The position numbers were made by a program, and so were the translations under genes. A model generated the notes under the pieces. That model ran no database searches. It was given only the letters and a program-made list of their open reading frames with translations, and was not told the origin of the DNA. A stretch of 64,000 bases of DNA from Cryobacterium glucosi (lineage in GTDB: Bacteria; Actinomycetota; Actinomycetes; Actinomycetales; Microbacteriaceae), in assembly GCF_004402235.1 (NCBI RefSeq), contig NZ_SOFS01000012.1, positions 1 to 64,000 of the forward strand. The letters run 5' to 3'. Positions 55,734-64,000 of the stretch are shown here, in pieces. Each line of letters starts with the position of its first letter. The stretch's first letter is position 1.

Positions 55734-56651
55734 TTACTGCTGGTCGATCAGTGCAAACGCGGCGGGCAAATCGTCCGGGGTCTTGATCGCGACGCTGGGT
55801 ACGCCTTTGAGTGCACGCTTCGCAAGGCCGACGAGGGCGCCGGCTGGCGCGATCTCGATGATTCCGGTGACGCCGGCGGCCTCGAAAGACTGCATGCACA
55901 TGTCCCACCGTACCGGCGAGGAGACCTGGTCGACGAGATATCCGACGAACCGCGCGCCGTCGGCGACCTGGCTGCCGTCCCGGTTCGTCCAGATCGGCAG
56001 GGTCGGGTTCGAGGGGGTGAGACGCGCGGCGACCGCGGCGAGCGAGGCGACGGCAGGCTGCATATACCGGGTGTGGAATGCACCGGCGACCTGAAGGGGG
56101 ATGACACGCGAACGGGCAGGCGGAGCGGCGGAGAGACGGGCGAGTGCGTCGATCGCACCGGCTACGACGACCTGGCCGCCGCCGTTGAAGTTGGCCGGTT
56201 CGAGGCCGAGTTCGGTGAGGAGCGTGAGAAGTTCGGCTTCGTCGCCGCCGAGCACGGCGCTCATCCCGGACGGTTCGAGGGCTGCGGCCTCTGCCATCGC
56301 CGCGCCGCGTTCGCGCACGAACCCGAGGGCATCGGCGTCGTTCAGGATGCCGGCCCCGGCTGCGGCGGTGATCTCGCCGACTGAGTGCCCCGCGATCCCC
56401 GCGATGCGGTCGCGGCGACCGCCGGCGAAGAGCGCCCGCATGGTGAGGATTCCGGACGCAACGATCAGTGGCTGGGCGACGGCCGTGTCACGGATGGTGT
56501 CGGCGTCACTGACCGTGCCATGGGTGACAAGGTCGAGTCCGCTCGCGGCGGACATCGCGTCGAGTCCGGCGGCGAAGGCGGGGTCTTCAAGCCAGGGAAC
56601 GAGGAAACCAGGGGTTTGCGAGCCCTGTCCGGGACAGACGACAACAATCAT
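55734..56651 (-). CDS. fabD: Malonyl-CoA:ACP transacylase FabD
   Basis: 305 residues of the acyltransferase family. PGQGSQTPG near the start and the active-site Ser in AGHSVGEITAA are present; the second catalytic His is in the GAFHTRYM segment. It loads malonyl groups onto ACP. It lies 103 bp downstream of fasR. Confidence 0.95.
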   Translation of the reverse strand: MIVVVCPGQGSQTPGFLVPWLEDPAFAAGLDAMSAASGLDLVTHGTVSDADTIRDTAVAQPLIVASGILTMRALFAGGRRDRIAGIAGHSVGEITAAAGAGILNDADALGFVRERGAAMAEAAALEPSGMSAVLGGDEAELLTLLTELGLEPANFNGGGQVVVAGAIDALARLSAAPPARSRVIPLQVAGAFHTRYMQPAVASLAAVAARLTPSNPTLPIWTNRDGSQVADGARFVGYLVDQVSSPVRWDMCMQSFEAAGVTGIIEIAPAGALVGLAKRALKGVPSVAIKTPDDLPAAFALIDQQ

Positions 56652-56754
56652 TCCCCTAGTCTCCCAAGCTCAATTCGCCGCGGAGTGTCGATGATCGACC
56701 AAGTATCCGGAAAACGTTTGTGTCTTCCCGCAGAAACAGGTCAAACGAGGGGTG

Positions 56755-57960
56755 TCAGCGTCGGCGGGTGGAGCCGTCGTGGTCGCTGATCGAGCCGAGG
56801 ATGAGCGCGGACTGCAGGATGAGCGCCTCACGGGCGCCCGTCGCGTCATAGCCGATGACCTCGGAGACGCGCTTCAGGCGGTAGCGCACGGTGTTGGGGT
56901 GAACAAAGAGTTCCCTGGCCGTCGCTTCGAGCGAGCGGCCGTTGTCGAGGTAGCACCACAGCGTCGTGAGCAGTTCGGTCGAGTGCGCCTGGAGCGGCCG
57001 GTAGATGCGGTGGATGAGGGTGGCGCGGGCGAGCGGGTCGCCTGCGAGCGCACGCTCAGGGAGCAGGTCGTCCGCCTGGACAGGGCGCGGCGCGTTCCGC
57101 CACGACCTGGCTACGGCGAAACCGGCCAGGGCCGCCTTCGCGCTCTTGGAGGCGTCGACGAGGTTGGGCACTTCGTGTCCGAGCACGAGGTGCCCGGCAC
57201 CGAAGCTCGGTTCCAGTTGCACCGCGATCTCCATGAACGTCAGGGCGGATGCCGTCCCGACGGTGTCCTCGGAGTCCGCTGAGGCGGGGTGCGCGCGACC
57301 GATCACGAGAACAAGCCGGTTTCCCTGCACCCCGATCAGCACGTCGGCGGCCATGTGCCGCGCGGAGCGGCGCAGCTGGTCGACATCGAGCATCTTCGGG
57401 GTGGTGCCGACGAGCACGCAGACCTCGCCGTGGCCGTGCCAGCCGAGTGCGGCGATCCGGCTCGGCAGTTCGTCGTCGTACTCGCCGCTGAGGATCGAGT
57501 CGACCACGAGGGCCTCGAGCCGCACGTCCCAGAGCCCGCGTGCCTCGGCGGCGCGCGCGTAGACATCCGCAGCTCCGAAGGCGATCTCGCGGGAGTAGAG
57601 CAGGATCGCCTCGCGGAGGATCTCGCCGCCGTCCTTGACGCGTTCCTCGACGACCTCGACGGAGACCCGGATGAGCTGGAGGGTCTGCTGCAGGCTCACC
57701 GAGCGCAACAGCTCCCGCGGCGCGGCACCGAAGACGTCGGCCGCGATCCACGGAGTGGATTTCGGGTCGTCGAACCACGCGATGAAGGACGTGATGCCCG
57801 CCTGGGCCACCAGCCCGACCGAGGACCGCCGTCCTGGCGGCATATCGCCGTACCAGGGCAGCGTGTCCTCGAGTCGTTTCAGGGTCGCCGTGGACAGCTC
57901 CCCTGAGATGGTGCGCAACCAGGCGAGCGTCTGCTCCTTCGTCTTCGGTGCCGGGGCCAC
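56755..57960 (-). CDS. fasR: FasR: PucR-type activator of fatty acid synthesis genes
   Basis: 401 residues. A helical N-terminal domain is followed by a GGDEF-like middle and a C-terminal PucR helix-turn-helix (RSLEATARELFVHPNTVRYRLKRV, about residues 345-368). Homologues next to fabD in actinobacteria activate the fabD-fabH-acpP-fabF operon. The GTG start at 57960 is 7 bp after the aceE stop, linking it to pyruvate dehydrogenase. Confidence 0.9.
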   Translation of the reverse strand: MAPAPKTKEQTLAWLRTISGELSTATLKRLEDTLPWYGDMPPGRRSSVGLVAQAGITSFIAWFDDPKSTPWIAADVFGAAPRELLRSVSLQQTLQLIRVSVEVVEERVKDGGEILREAILLYSREIAFGAADVYARAAEARGLWDVRLEALVVDSILSGEYDDELPSRIAALGWHGHGEVCVLVGTTPKMLDVDQLRRSARHMAADVLIGVQGNRLVLVIGRAHPASADSEDTVGTASALTFMEIAVQLEPSFGAGHLVLGHEVPNLVDASKSAKAALAGFAVARSWRNAPRPVQADDLLPERALAGDPLARATLIHRIYRPLQAHSTELLTTLWCYLDNGRSLEATARELFVHPNTVRYRLKRVSEVIGYDATGAREALILQSALILGSISDHDGSTRRR

Positions 57961-57967
57961 GGTCGGG

Positions 57968-60694
57968 TTAGCTCTCGCCCCCGGCGGAGCCCGTTGTGCC
58001 CGCGGTCACGTCGTGCAGCTGGTACTTCTCGATGGCCTGGCCGACGACCGCCCTGTCGATCTCGCCGCGACGGGCGAGCATCTCGAGGGTGCGGACGACC
58101 ATGGACGGTCCGTCGATCTTGAAGAACCGACGGGCGGCAGGGCGGGTGTCCGAGAAGCCGAAGCCGTCCGCGCCGAGGGTGGCGAAATCACCGGGGATGA
58201 ACTGGCGGATCTGGTCGGGCACGGCGTGCATGAAGTCGCTGACCGCGATGAACGGGCCGGCGGCTCCGGCGAGCTTCTTCGTGACGTACGGCACCTGCGG
58301 GCCCTGGTCGGGGTTGAGGAAGTTGTGCTCCTCCGCCCGCATGCCGTCGCGGCGCAGTTCGGCCCAGGACGTGACGGACCAGACATCGGCCGAGACTCCC
58401 CAGTCGGAGGCGAGCAGGGCCTGCGCCTCGAGCGCCCACGGCACGGCGACACCGGAGGCCAGGAGCTGCGCCTTCGGTCCGGTGACCTGCGAGTGGTTGA
58501 TCCGGTGGATGCCGTGCACGATGCCGTCGACGTCGACCTCGTCGGGCTCGGCCGGCTGCACGGCCGGCTCGTTGTACACGGTGATGTAGTACATGACGTT
58601 CGGGTCGTCGTGCAGGCCGCCGTACATCCGCTCGAGACCGGAACGCACGATGTGCGCGATCTCGTACCCGTACGCCGGGTCGTAGGACACGACGGCAGGG
58701 TTGGTGGATGCGAGGAGCGGCGAGTGGCCGTCGGCGTGCTGCAGTCCCTCACCGGTCAGGGTCGTGCGACCCGCGGTGGCTCCGATCATGAAGCCGCGGG
58801 CCATCTGGTCGCCGGCGGCCCACATGGCGTCGCCGGTGCGCTGGAATCCGAACATCGAGTAGAACACGTAGATCGGGATGAGCGGCTCACCCTGGGTGGC
58901 GTAGGTGGTCCCGACGTTCGTGAACGCGGCCATCGCGCCGGCCTCGTTGATGCCGACGTGCAGGATCTGGCCCTGCGGGCTCTCCTTGTACGCGAGCAGC
59001 TGGGCGTGGTCGACGGACGTGTACTGCTGGCCGTTCGGGTTGTAGATCTTGGCGTTCGGGAAGAACGCGTCGATTCCGAAGGTGCGGGCCTCGTCGGGGA
59101 TGATCGGGACGATGCGGTTTCCGAAGTCCTTGGCGCGCAGGAGCTCCTTGAGCAGACGGACGAACGCCATCGTCGTGGCGATCTCCTGCGTGCCGGAGCC
59201 TTTCAGGGTCGGCGCGTACGTCGAGTCCTGCGGGAGGTTGACCTGGGTGTACTTGCTCCGGCGTTCCGGCACGTAGCCGCCGAGGGCGCGGCGGCGTTCG
59301 TGCAGGTACTGGATCGCCTCGTCGTTCTCGTCCGGACGGTAGTACGGCGGGAGGTAGGGGTTCTCCTCGAGCTGGGCATCCGTGATCGGCATGTGGGTGC
59401 TGTCACGGAAGGTCTTCAGGTTCTCGAGGGTGAACTTCTTCATCTGGTGGGTCGCGTTGCGGCCCTCGAAGCTCGGGCCGAGGGCGTAGCCCTTGACGGT
59501 CTTCGCGAGGATGACGGTCGGCTGGCCCTTGTGCTCCGACGCGGCCTTGAACGCTGCGTAGACCTTGCGGTAGTCGTGGCCGCCACGCTTGAGGTTCCAG
59601 ATCTCGTCGTCGGTGTAGCCCTCGACGAGCTTCAGGGCGCGCGGGTCGCGGCCGAAGAAGTTCTCGCGAACGTATGCGCCGCTCTCGGCCTTGTACGTCT
59701 GGTAGTCGCCGTCGGGGGTGACGTTCATCAGGTTGAGCAGGGCGCCGTCGACGTCGCGGGACAGGAGGTCGTCCCACTCGCGGCCCCAGACGACCTTGAT
59801 GACGTTCCAGCCGGCACCGCGGAAGAAGCTCTCGAGCTCCTGGATGATCTTTCCGTTTCCGCGGACGGGTCCATCGAGGCGCTGCAGGTTGCAGTTGATG
59901 ATGAAGTTGAGGTTGTCGAGACCCTCGTTCGCGGCGACCTGGAGCTGGCCGCGGCTTTCGACCTCGTCCATCTCACCGTCGCCGAGGAACGCCCAGACCT
60001 GCTGGTCGCTGGCGTCCTTGATTCCGCGGTTGGTGAGGTACCGGTTGGTCTGCGCCTGGTAGATGGCGTTGATCGGACCGAGGCCCATCGACACCGTCGG
60101 GAACTGCCAGAACTCCGGCATCAGGCGCGGGTGCGGGTAGGACGACAGTCCCTGCGGCGCGTGCGACTTCTCCTGGCGGAAGCCGTCGAGCTGGTTCGCG
60201 GTCAGGCGGCCCTCGAGGAATGCCCGGGCGTAGGTGCCGGGGGAGGCGTGGCCCTGGATGAAGATCTGGTCTCCGCCACCCGGGTGGTCCTGGCCGCGGA
60301 AGAAGTGGTTGAAGCCGACCTCATAGAGGGCGGCGGATGAGGCGTATGTCGAGATGTGTCCGCCGACGGAGATCCCGGGTCGCTGTGCGCGGTGCACGAG
60401 CACGGCTGCGTTCCAGCGGATCCAGGCGCGGTAGCGGCGCTCGATGTCTTCATCGCCGGGGAAGTCCGGCTCGTTGCCGGCCGCGATCGTGTTGATGTAG
60501 TCGGTGGTGGGCACCATGGGGACGCCCAGGTGCAGTTCCTTGGATCGTTTGAGCAGGCTCAGCATGATCTCGCGGCCGCGTTCGTGTCCCTGGGCGGCCA
60601 CGAGTGCGTCCAGAGATTCGGACCACTCTTTCGTCTCTTCCGGATCCGCATCCGTGCTGTTCACCGAGTATGGGTCCTGGTCGTTGACAGTCAC
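57968..60694 (-). CDS. aceE: Pyruvate dehydrogenase E1 component (homodimeric)
   Basis: 908 residues of the homodimeric E1 family. The thiamine diphosphate motif begins GDGEMDE and ends [10 protein letters not shown]; other blocks are [36 protein letters not shown] and [16 protein letters not shown]-type substrate loop ([15 protein letters not shown]). It decarboxylates pyruvate and passes the acetyl group to E2. GTG 60694 with GAGAGAGG upstream is the start. A strong hairpin lies 55-97 bases upstream. It precedes fasR. Confidence 0.96.
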   Translation of the reverse strand: MTVNDQDPYSVNSTDADPEETKEWSESLDALVAAQGHERGREIMLSLLKRSKELHLGVPMVPTTDYINTIAAGNEPDFPGDEDIERRYRAWIRWNAAVLVHRAQRPGISVGGHISTYASSAALYEVGFNHFFRGQDHPGGGDQIFIQGHASPGTYARAFLEGRLTANQLDGFRQEKSHAPQGLSSYPHPRLMPEFWQFPTVSMGLGPINAIYQAQTNRYLTNRGIKDASDQQVWAFLGDGEMDEVESRGQLQVAANEGLDNLNFIINCNLQRLDGPVRGNGKIIQELESFFRGAGWNVIKVVWGREWDDLLSRDVDGALLNLMNVTPDGDYQTYKAESGAYVRENFFGRDPRALKLVEGYTDDEIWNLKRGGHDYRKVYAAFKAASEHKGQPTVILAKTVKGYALGPSFEGRNATHQMKKFTLENLKTFRDSTHMPITDAQLEENPYLPPYYRPDENDEAIQYLHERRRALGGYVPERRSKYTQVNLPQDSTYAPTLKGSGTQEIATTMAFVRLLKELLRAKDFGNRIVPIIPDEARTFGIDAFFPNAKIYNPNGQQYTSVDHAQLLAYKESPQGQILHVGINEAGAMAAFTNVGTTYATQGEPLIPIYVFYSMFGFQRTGDAMWAAGDQMARGFMIGATAGRTTLTGEGLQHADGHSPLLASTNPAVVSYDPAYGYEIAHIVRSGLERMYGGLHDDPNVMYYITVYNEPAVQPAEPDEVDVDGIVHGIHRINHSQVTGPKAQLLASGVAVPWALEAQALLASDWGVSADVWSVTSWAELRRDGMRAEEHNFLNPDQGPQVPYVTKKLAGAAGPFIAVSDFMHAVPDQIRQFIPGDFATLGADGFGFSDTRPAARRFFKIDGPSMVVRTLEMLARRGEIDRAVVGQAIEKYQLHDVTAGTTGSAGGES

Positions 60695-60748
60695 AGTCGA
60701 CCTCTCTCTATCGGGCAGGTCGTGTGATACGCGACCGTGCCTGGTTAG

Positions 60749-60791
60749 GCGTGCCGCAAAGCGGTCCCTGTGGACCGCTGGCACCACGCCA
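60749..60791 (-). promoter_or_regulatory. Leader hairpin upstream of aceE
   Basis: GGCGT-GGTGCC...GGCACGCC flank an inner perfect stem AGCGGTCC/GGACCGCT (60760-60767 with 60772-60779). It has no following T tract. It may be an operator or an attenuation structure in the aceE 5' untranslated region. Confidence 0.5.
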
Positions 60792-60938
60792 GCCTACAGA
60801 TTCCAGCTGTGTGCCGCGCACGCGCGGCCGGTACGCGACGAACGCTGTCAGCGAAAGAATTGTCTAGGTTTCCCCCATCCCCGGGGCTAGGCTGTTCCGG
60901 CGCTTGCCACTGGTGGCTGACGCAGGAAAGGACGCACT

Positions 60939-61406
60939 ATGGCTCTGGAGAATGACACCCAGGCACCCGACTTCGAATTGGTCAACCAGTACGGCGAGCA
61001 CATCCAGCTCAGCCAGTATCGCGGTGACAAGTCGGTGGCATTGGTCTTCTTCCCTCTCGCGTTCTCGGGAATCTGCAGTGGCGAGTTGTGCACCCTGCGC
61101 GACAACCTGAGCCTGTTCGAGAACAGTGGTGTTGAACTCCTGGGTATTTCGGTGGATTCCCGGCACGCGCTGCGCGCCTGGGGAGAGCAGGAGAACTACG
61201 GATTCAACCTCCTCGCCGACTTCTGGCCGCATGGAGCCGTCGCCAAGGAATACGGCGTCTTCCTCGAGGAGAAGGGTTTCTCGAACCGCGCAACCTTCCT
61301 GATCGACCCGGACGGCATCATCCGTGCGAGCTTCATCACGGCTCCCGGCGAGGCGCGTTCGCTCGACGCATACCGTGCCGCGATCGGCGAACTCCAGCCC
61401 GCGTGA
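60939..61406 (+). CDS. AhpE-type peroxiredoxin
   Basis: 155 residues. The peroxidatic centre is PLAFSGICSGELC (Cys46-type motif in the PxxxTxxC/S position) and the fold is thioredoxin-like (ISVDSRHALRAWGEQENYGF). The 1-Cys AhpE group reduces organic peroxides with mycothiol or mycoredoxin. ATG 60939 follows AGGAAAGGA, 5-15 bases upstream. It is divergent from aceE. Confidence 0.92.
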   Translation: MALENDTQAPDFELVNQYGEHIQLSQYRGDKSVALVFFPLAFSGICSGELCTLRDNLSLFENSGVELLGISVDSRHALRAWGEQENYGFNLLADFWPHGAVAKEYGVFLEEKGFSNRATFLIDPDGIIRASFITAPGEARSLDAYRAAIGELQPA

Positions 61407-61469
61407 CCCGATCGCCGCTCCCACCGGTATAGTGGTGTCGGTTCAACCCCGGCGGAAGTCGATACGCAG

Positions 61470-61545
61470 GGGCCTTTAGCTCAGTTGGTAGAGCGCCACG
61501 TTTACACCGTGGATGTCATCGGTTCGAGCCCGGTAGGGCCCACCA
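61470..61545 (+). tRNA. tRNA-Val, anticodon TAC
   Basis: A complete 76-nt cloverleaf including encoded CCA. Acceptor stem GGGCCTT/AGGGCCC (one G-U), D-arm AGCTCAGTTGGTAGAGC, anticodon arm CCACG-TTTACAC-CGTGG with anticodon TAC (codons GUA), T-arm CATCGGTTCGAGCCCGGTA. No variable-arm anomaly. Confidence 0.95.
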
Positions 61546-61726
61546 GTAGGTCAGCACCTCGGGGTGTCCGAGAGTGATTCCCCGGTTGACCGGGATCTGG
61601 TCTCGCGGGTTAGGCTTGGGGTAATTCGGTGAGTCCTGCCGGGACTCCCGTGTGAACCGGTCGCTCCTCCGGGAGCCGAAAGGTCGTGTGTGCCAGTGGC
61701 TCTCCTGTGGAGTGATCTGCGAGTGG

Positions 61727-62533
61727 ATGTCCCGGTCGGCCGCAACAGGCATGCCCCCGGGGCACAGGACCCGGCCCGTGTCCCCCGTTAGCCGTGCGGC
61801 ATTCGATACTGCCGCCCGGGAACTCGAAGCCTGGGACGACTCCGGCACGGAGCTCTGCGCCCCGTTCCTGAGAGTGCTCCCCATCGATGGAGCAGCGATC
61901 TCCACCCTCGGCGCGCCCTTCGGGACCGAGACGATCAGCGCGAGCGACGCGTTCGCCGCCCGGATCGACGAACTGCAATTCGATCTCGGCGAGGGACCGT
62001 GCTGGCGGGCGCTCGCGACCCGGCGCCCGGTCCTCTCGCCGGACATCCGCCTCGAGCAGAATCCGGCCTGGCCGATGTTCCGCGCGGCACTCGACGACGC
62101 GGAGGTCGGGGGACTGTTCGCCTTCCCTCTCGTCATCGGAACGCTCGAGATCGGCGCCGTCGACCTCTACTCGTCCGTTGCCGGCCCGTTGCCGCCGGAG
62201 GCTGTCGCCGACGCAACGGAACTCGCGGATATCGTCGCCCGGGTCGTGCTGCGCCGGGCGCTTCGAGACCACGTCTCCGTGGAACAGGATCCGGAGCGAC
62301 TGGATGCCGACGGACCGAACCGTGCCGCCCCGACGCAACCGGAAGCCGAGGGATTCTCGCGCCGCGTGATCCACCAGGCCACGGGGATGATCCTTGCCCA
62401 GCTGAATCTCTCCGCCACGGATGCATTGCTGCTCCTCCGTGGTTACGCTTTCTCAAACGGACGATCGGTGCGGTCCGTCGCACACGATGTGGTCGCCCGG
62501 AAAATTGATTTCTCCACGGTTATCGCACCTTAG
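61727..62533 (+). CDS. GAF-ANTAR regulatory protein
   Basis: 268 residues. Residues about 25-165 form a GAF domain (DFDLGEGPCWRALATRRPV; VGGLFAFPLVIGTLEIGAVDLY). The C-terminal ~55 residues are an ANTAR domain (RRVIHQATGMILAQLNL). ANTAR proteins bind hairpin RNA and prevent transcription termination. The start is uncertain; ATG 61727 is used. The gene is only 9 bp upstream of the second GAF-ANTAR gene. Confidence 0.85.
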   Translation: MSRSAATGMPPGHRTRPVSPVSRAAFDTAARELEAWDDSGTELCAPFLRVLPIDGAAISTLGAPFGTETISASDAFAARIDELQFDLGEGPCWRALATRRPVLSPDIRLEQNPAWPMFRAALDDAEVGGLFAFPLVIGTLEIGAVDLYSSVAGPLPPEAVADATELADIVARVVLRRALRDHVSVEQDPERLDADGPNRAAPTQPEAEGFSRRVIHQATGMILAQLNLSATDALLLLRGYAFSNGRSVRSVAHDVVARKIDFSTVIAP

Positions 62534-62542
62534 GATTACAAC

Positions 62543-63256
62543 ATGGTCACACAATCCCGGGAGGGTCAGCTCGTCGAGACGTTCGTCACGCTGGCCGACA
62601 CGCTCGTCGTCGGCTACGACGTCGTCGACCTCCTGCAGACTCTCGTCGAGCGGTGCGCGCTCCTCTTCGGAGCGTCCGCGGTGGGTATCATCCTCTCGGC
62701 CGGTCACGGAGACTTCGAGGTCGTGGCCTCCACCAACGAGCGCACCCGGCTGGTCGAAATCCTCCAGCTGCGAGCGGGCGCCGGTCCCTGCGTCGAGTGC
62801 GTGACGACCGGTGCCGCTGTCGCCATTCCCGACCTCGACGTCGTCGCCCCGAAATGGCCCCTCTTCCGTGCGGGTGCACTCGAACAGGGATTCCTCTCGA
62901 TGCACGCCGTTCCCCTGCACCTGCGGGCGACGACCATCGGCTCACTCAATCTTTTCTGGGACCGTCTCGGCGGCCTTGGCGCCGAGGACCTGCGCACCGT
63001 TCAGGCCCTCGCGGACACGGCGACGATCGGAATCCTGCAGGAACGCGCGATCCGCGAGAGCGACATCGCTCGCGCACAGCTCCAGCACGCGCTCAACAGC
63101 CGCGTCGTGATCGAACAGGCCAAGGGCGTCATCGCGTTCATGCACGACGTCGACATGAGCGAGGCGTTCACGATGCTCCGTGACTACGCCAGGAGCCACA
63201 ACAGGCCGCTCGCCGAAGTATCCGCGGCCGTCGTCGATCGCACCCTTCGCCTCTGA
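62543..63256 (+). CDS. GAF-ANTAR regulatory protein (second copy)
   Basis: 237 residues. GAF domain at about 25-165 (RAGAGPCVECVTTGAAVAIPDL) and C-terminal ANTAR (SRVVIEQAKGVIAFMHDVDMSEAF). It resembles the upstream gene in layout but differs in sequence, so it is a tandem family pair rather than a recent duplicate. Together they could form a hetero-oligomeric signal-dependent antiterminator. Confidence 0.9.
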   Translation: MVTQSREGQLVETFVTLADTLVVGYDVVDLLQTLVERCALLFGASAVGIILSAGHGDFEVVASTNERTRLVEILQLRAGAGPCVECVTTGAAVAIPDLDVVAPKWPLFRAGALEQGFLSMHAVPLHLRATTIGSLNLFWDRLGGLGAEDLRTVQALADTATIGILQERAIRESDIARAQLQHALNSRVVIEQAKGVIAFMHDVDMSEAFTMLRDYARSHNRPLAEVSAAVVDRTLRL

Positions 63257-63335
63257 ACCGGTTCTGCATATACTGGGGTTGCGCCCCGGACCCTGGCTGC
63301 ACATGGACAGTTCACTGAGCCAGTGAGGGAAGACG

Positions 63336-63674
63336 ATGAAGCGCATATTCCACGCAGGGGGATCCGTCGTAACCGGGAGTGACCTTGCCGATGCTGTCAT
63401 GCAGTATGCCGAGAGACTGAGTACCCGAGGCCAGGTCGAAGTTGTCGACATTCCCGTCATCGGCGACAGCGGTCAGGTCGGGAGGGCCCAGTTCCTGATC
63501 GGCGCGGCGAGCCAGTTGACGAGCGTCACGTCCCCGACAGGTTTCCGCGAACTCGTCGATACCGACATCACCGCGGGCCTGCGCAGGAAGGCGCTCGCTC
63601 CGATGGCGGTGCCCCAGGGTGCTTGGACCGGCGACGGTCTCGATGCTCCCCAGTTCGACGAATTCGACTACTGA
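63336..63674 (+). CDS. Hypothetical conserved protein (112 aa)
   Basis: 112 residues beginning MKRIFHAGGSVVTGSDLADAVM, a pattern seen in uncharacterised Microbacteriaceae proteins, with VDIPVIGDSGQVGRAQFLIG in the middle. It could be a small ligand-binding or regulatory protein. GAGGGAAGACG precedes ATG. Its end overlaps the convergent universal stress gene by 7 bp. Confidence 0.7.
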   Translation: MKRIFHAGGSVVTGSDLADAVMQYAERLSTRGQVEVVDIPVIGDSGQVGRAQFLIGAASQLTSVTSPTGFRELVDTDITAGLRRKALAPMAVPQGAWTGDGLDAPQFDEFDY

Positions 63675-64000
63675 GGACGTCCCGTCTGACCGCTTGACGA
63701 CGTCCCGTCGATTCGGCGCGGAATGACCACGATCGGGCAGGGCAGGTTGAGCAGCACGTCGTGGCTCACCGAGCCCAGGATGAGGCTCCCGACCGAGCCG
63801 CGTCCGTGCGTGCCGACCACGAGCAGTTCAGCCTCGGCGGACGCATCGACGAGTGCAGGGGCGGCCGGCCCGGTGTCGAGGATCTCGACGACGTCGAGTC
63901 CTGGACGGGCGTCCCGCACCCGTTGGGCCGTGATCGCGAGCGCTTCGGCATTGGCTTCGCGGAGCGCTTCGAACGGCACCGTCGCGCCGAGGTCGATCGC
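63668..64000 (-). CDS. Universal stress protein, C-terminal part (runs off the window)
   Basis: At least 110 residues of the UspA family. The ATP-binding loop is GTHGRGSVGSLILGSVSHDVL (G-x2-G-x9-G-S-x type) and the end is NLPCPIVVIPRR. The gene continues past 64,000, so the N-terminus is missing here. It converges with the 112-residue gene. Confidence 0.9.
   Translation of the reverse strand, partial: AIDLGATVPFEALREANAEALAITAQRVRDARPGLDVVEILDTGPAAPALVDASAEAELLVVGTHGRGSVGSLILGSVSHDVLLNLPCPIVVIPRRIDGTSSSGQTGRPQ

Noticed and set aside
53802-56384. 860-codon plus frame across the fab genes
   Set aside because: It crosses FabF, AcpP, FabH and FabD coding regions, which have clear catalytic motifs on the minus strand.
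57635-60340. 901-codon plus frame opposite aceE
   Set aside because: It lies entirely across aceE and fasR and has shadow composition (Val/Arg/Asp-rich) without motifs.

Overview
The window is high-GC DNA from an actinobacterium. Closely packed genes, frequent GTG starts, leaderless promoters and the conserved core block aceE-fasR-fabD-fabH-acpP-fabF (with a DUF3145 gene next to it) suggest a Microbacteriaceae-type organism. The genus cannot be named from this sequence alone.

Positions 1-14,700 form an accessory region with lower gene density and many broken genes. It starts with four IS21-like terminal repeats and holds a degraded serine recombinase, a truncated phosphoesterase, an SDR fragment, a truncated HD-GYP-type protein, a frameshifted PAS-PAS-GGDEF-EAL gene and two tRNA 3'-end remnants that could be old attachment sites. 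Intact genes here include a secreted serine hydrolase, a VOC protein, a MarR/NmrA/uracil-DNA-glycosylase group and an RHH/Doc toxin-antitoxin pair. Positions 14,700-27,500 are mostly small stress, redox and transport genes: an immunity-like protein, a GNAT-monooxygenase fusion, DUF2200, a cluster of CGNR regulator, AhpD-like protein, PPOX-like flavoprotein, FMN reductase and PEP-mutase-like lyase, a LysE exporter with its LysR regulator, and PadR divergent from glutamate decarboxylase.

Positions 27,522-38,656 form one tight minus-strand operon for a form I aerobic CO dehydrogenase: coxM-coxS-coxL, an XdhC-YHS fusion, coxD, coxE, coxG, XdhC and an APC permease. CoxL has the form I active-site motif AYACSFR. 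The fused metal-binding YHS domain suggests a role in the Mo-Cu centre. This is the most interesting system in the window. A secreted ScyD/ScyE-like protein is transcribed divergently.

Positions 40,362-48,491 hold the potassium operon: two tiny membrane proteins (KdpF and a 31-residue KdpF-like protein upstream), kdpA, kdpB, kdpC, then kdpD and kdpE. A family A DNA polymerase, a DUF1684 protein, a self-regulating PadR gene and DUF3145 follow.

Positions 53,078-60,694 carry the fatty acid synthesis block fed by pyruvate dehydrogenase E1: aceE, its neighbour fasR (activator), fabD, fabH, acpP, fabF. The right end has an AhpE-type peroxiredoxin, tRNA-Val(UAC), two tandem GAF-ANTAR proteins, a short unknown protein and a universal stress protein that runs off the window. 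Together the right half links carbon entry (CO oxidation, pyruvate to acetyl-CoA), lipid synthesis and ion and redox homeostasis.
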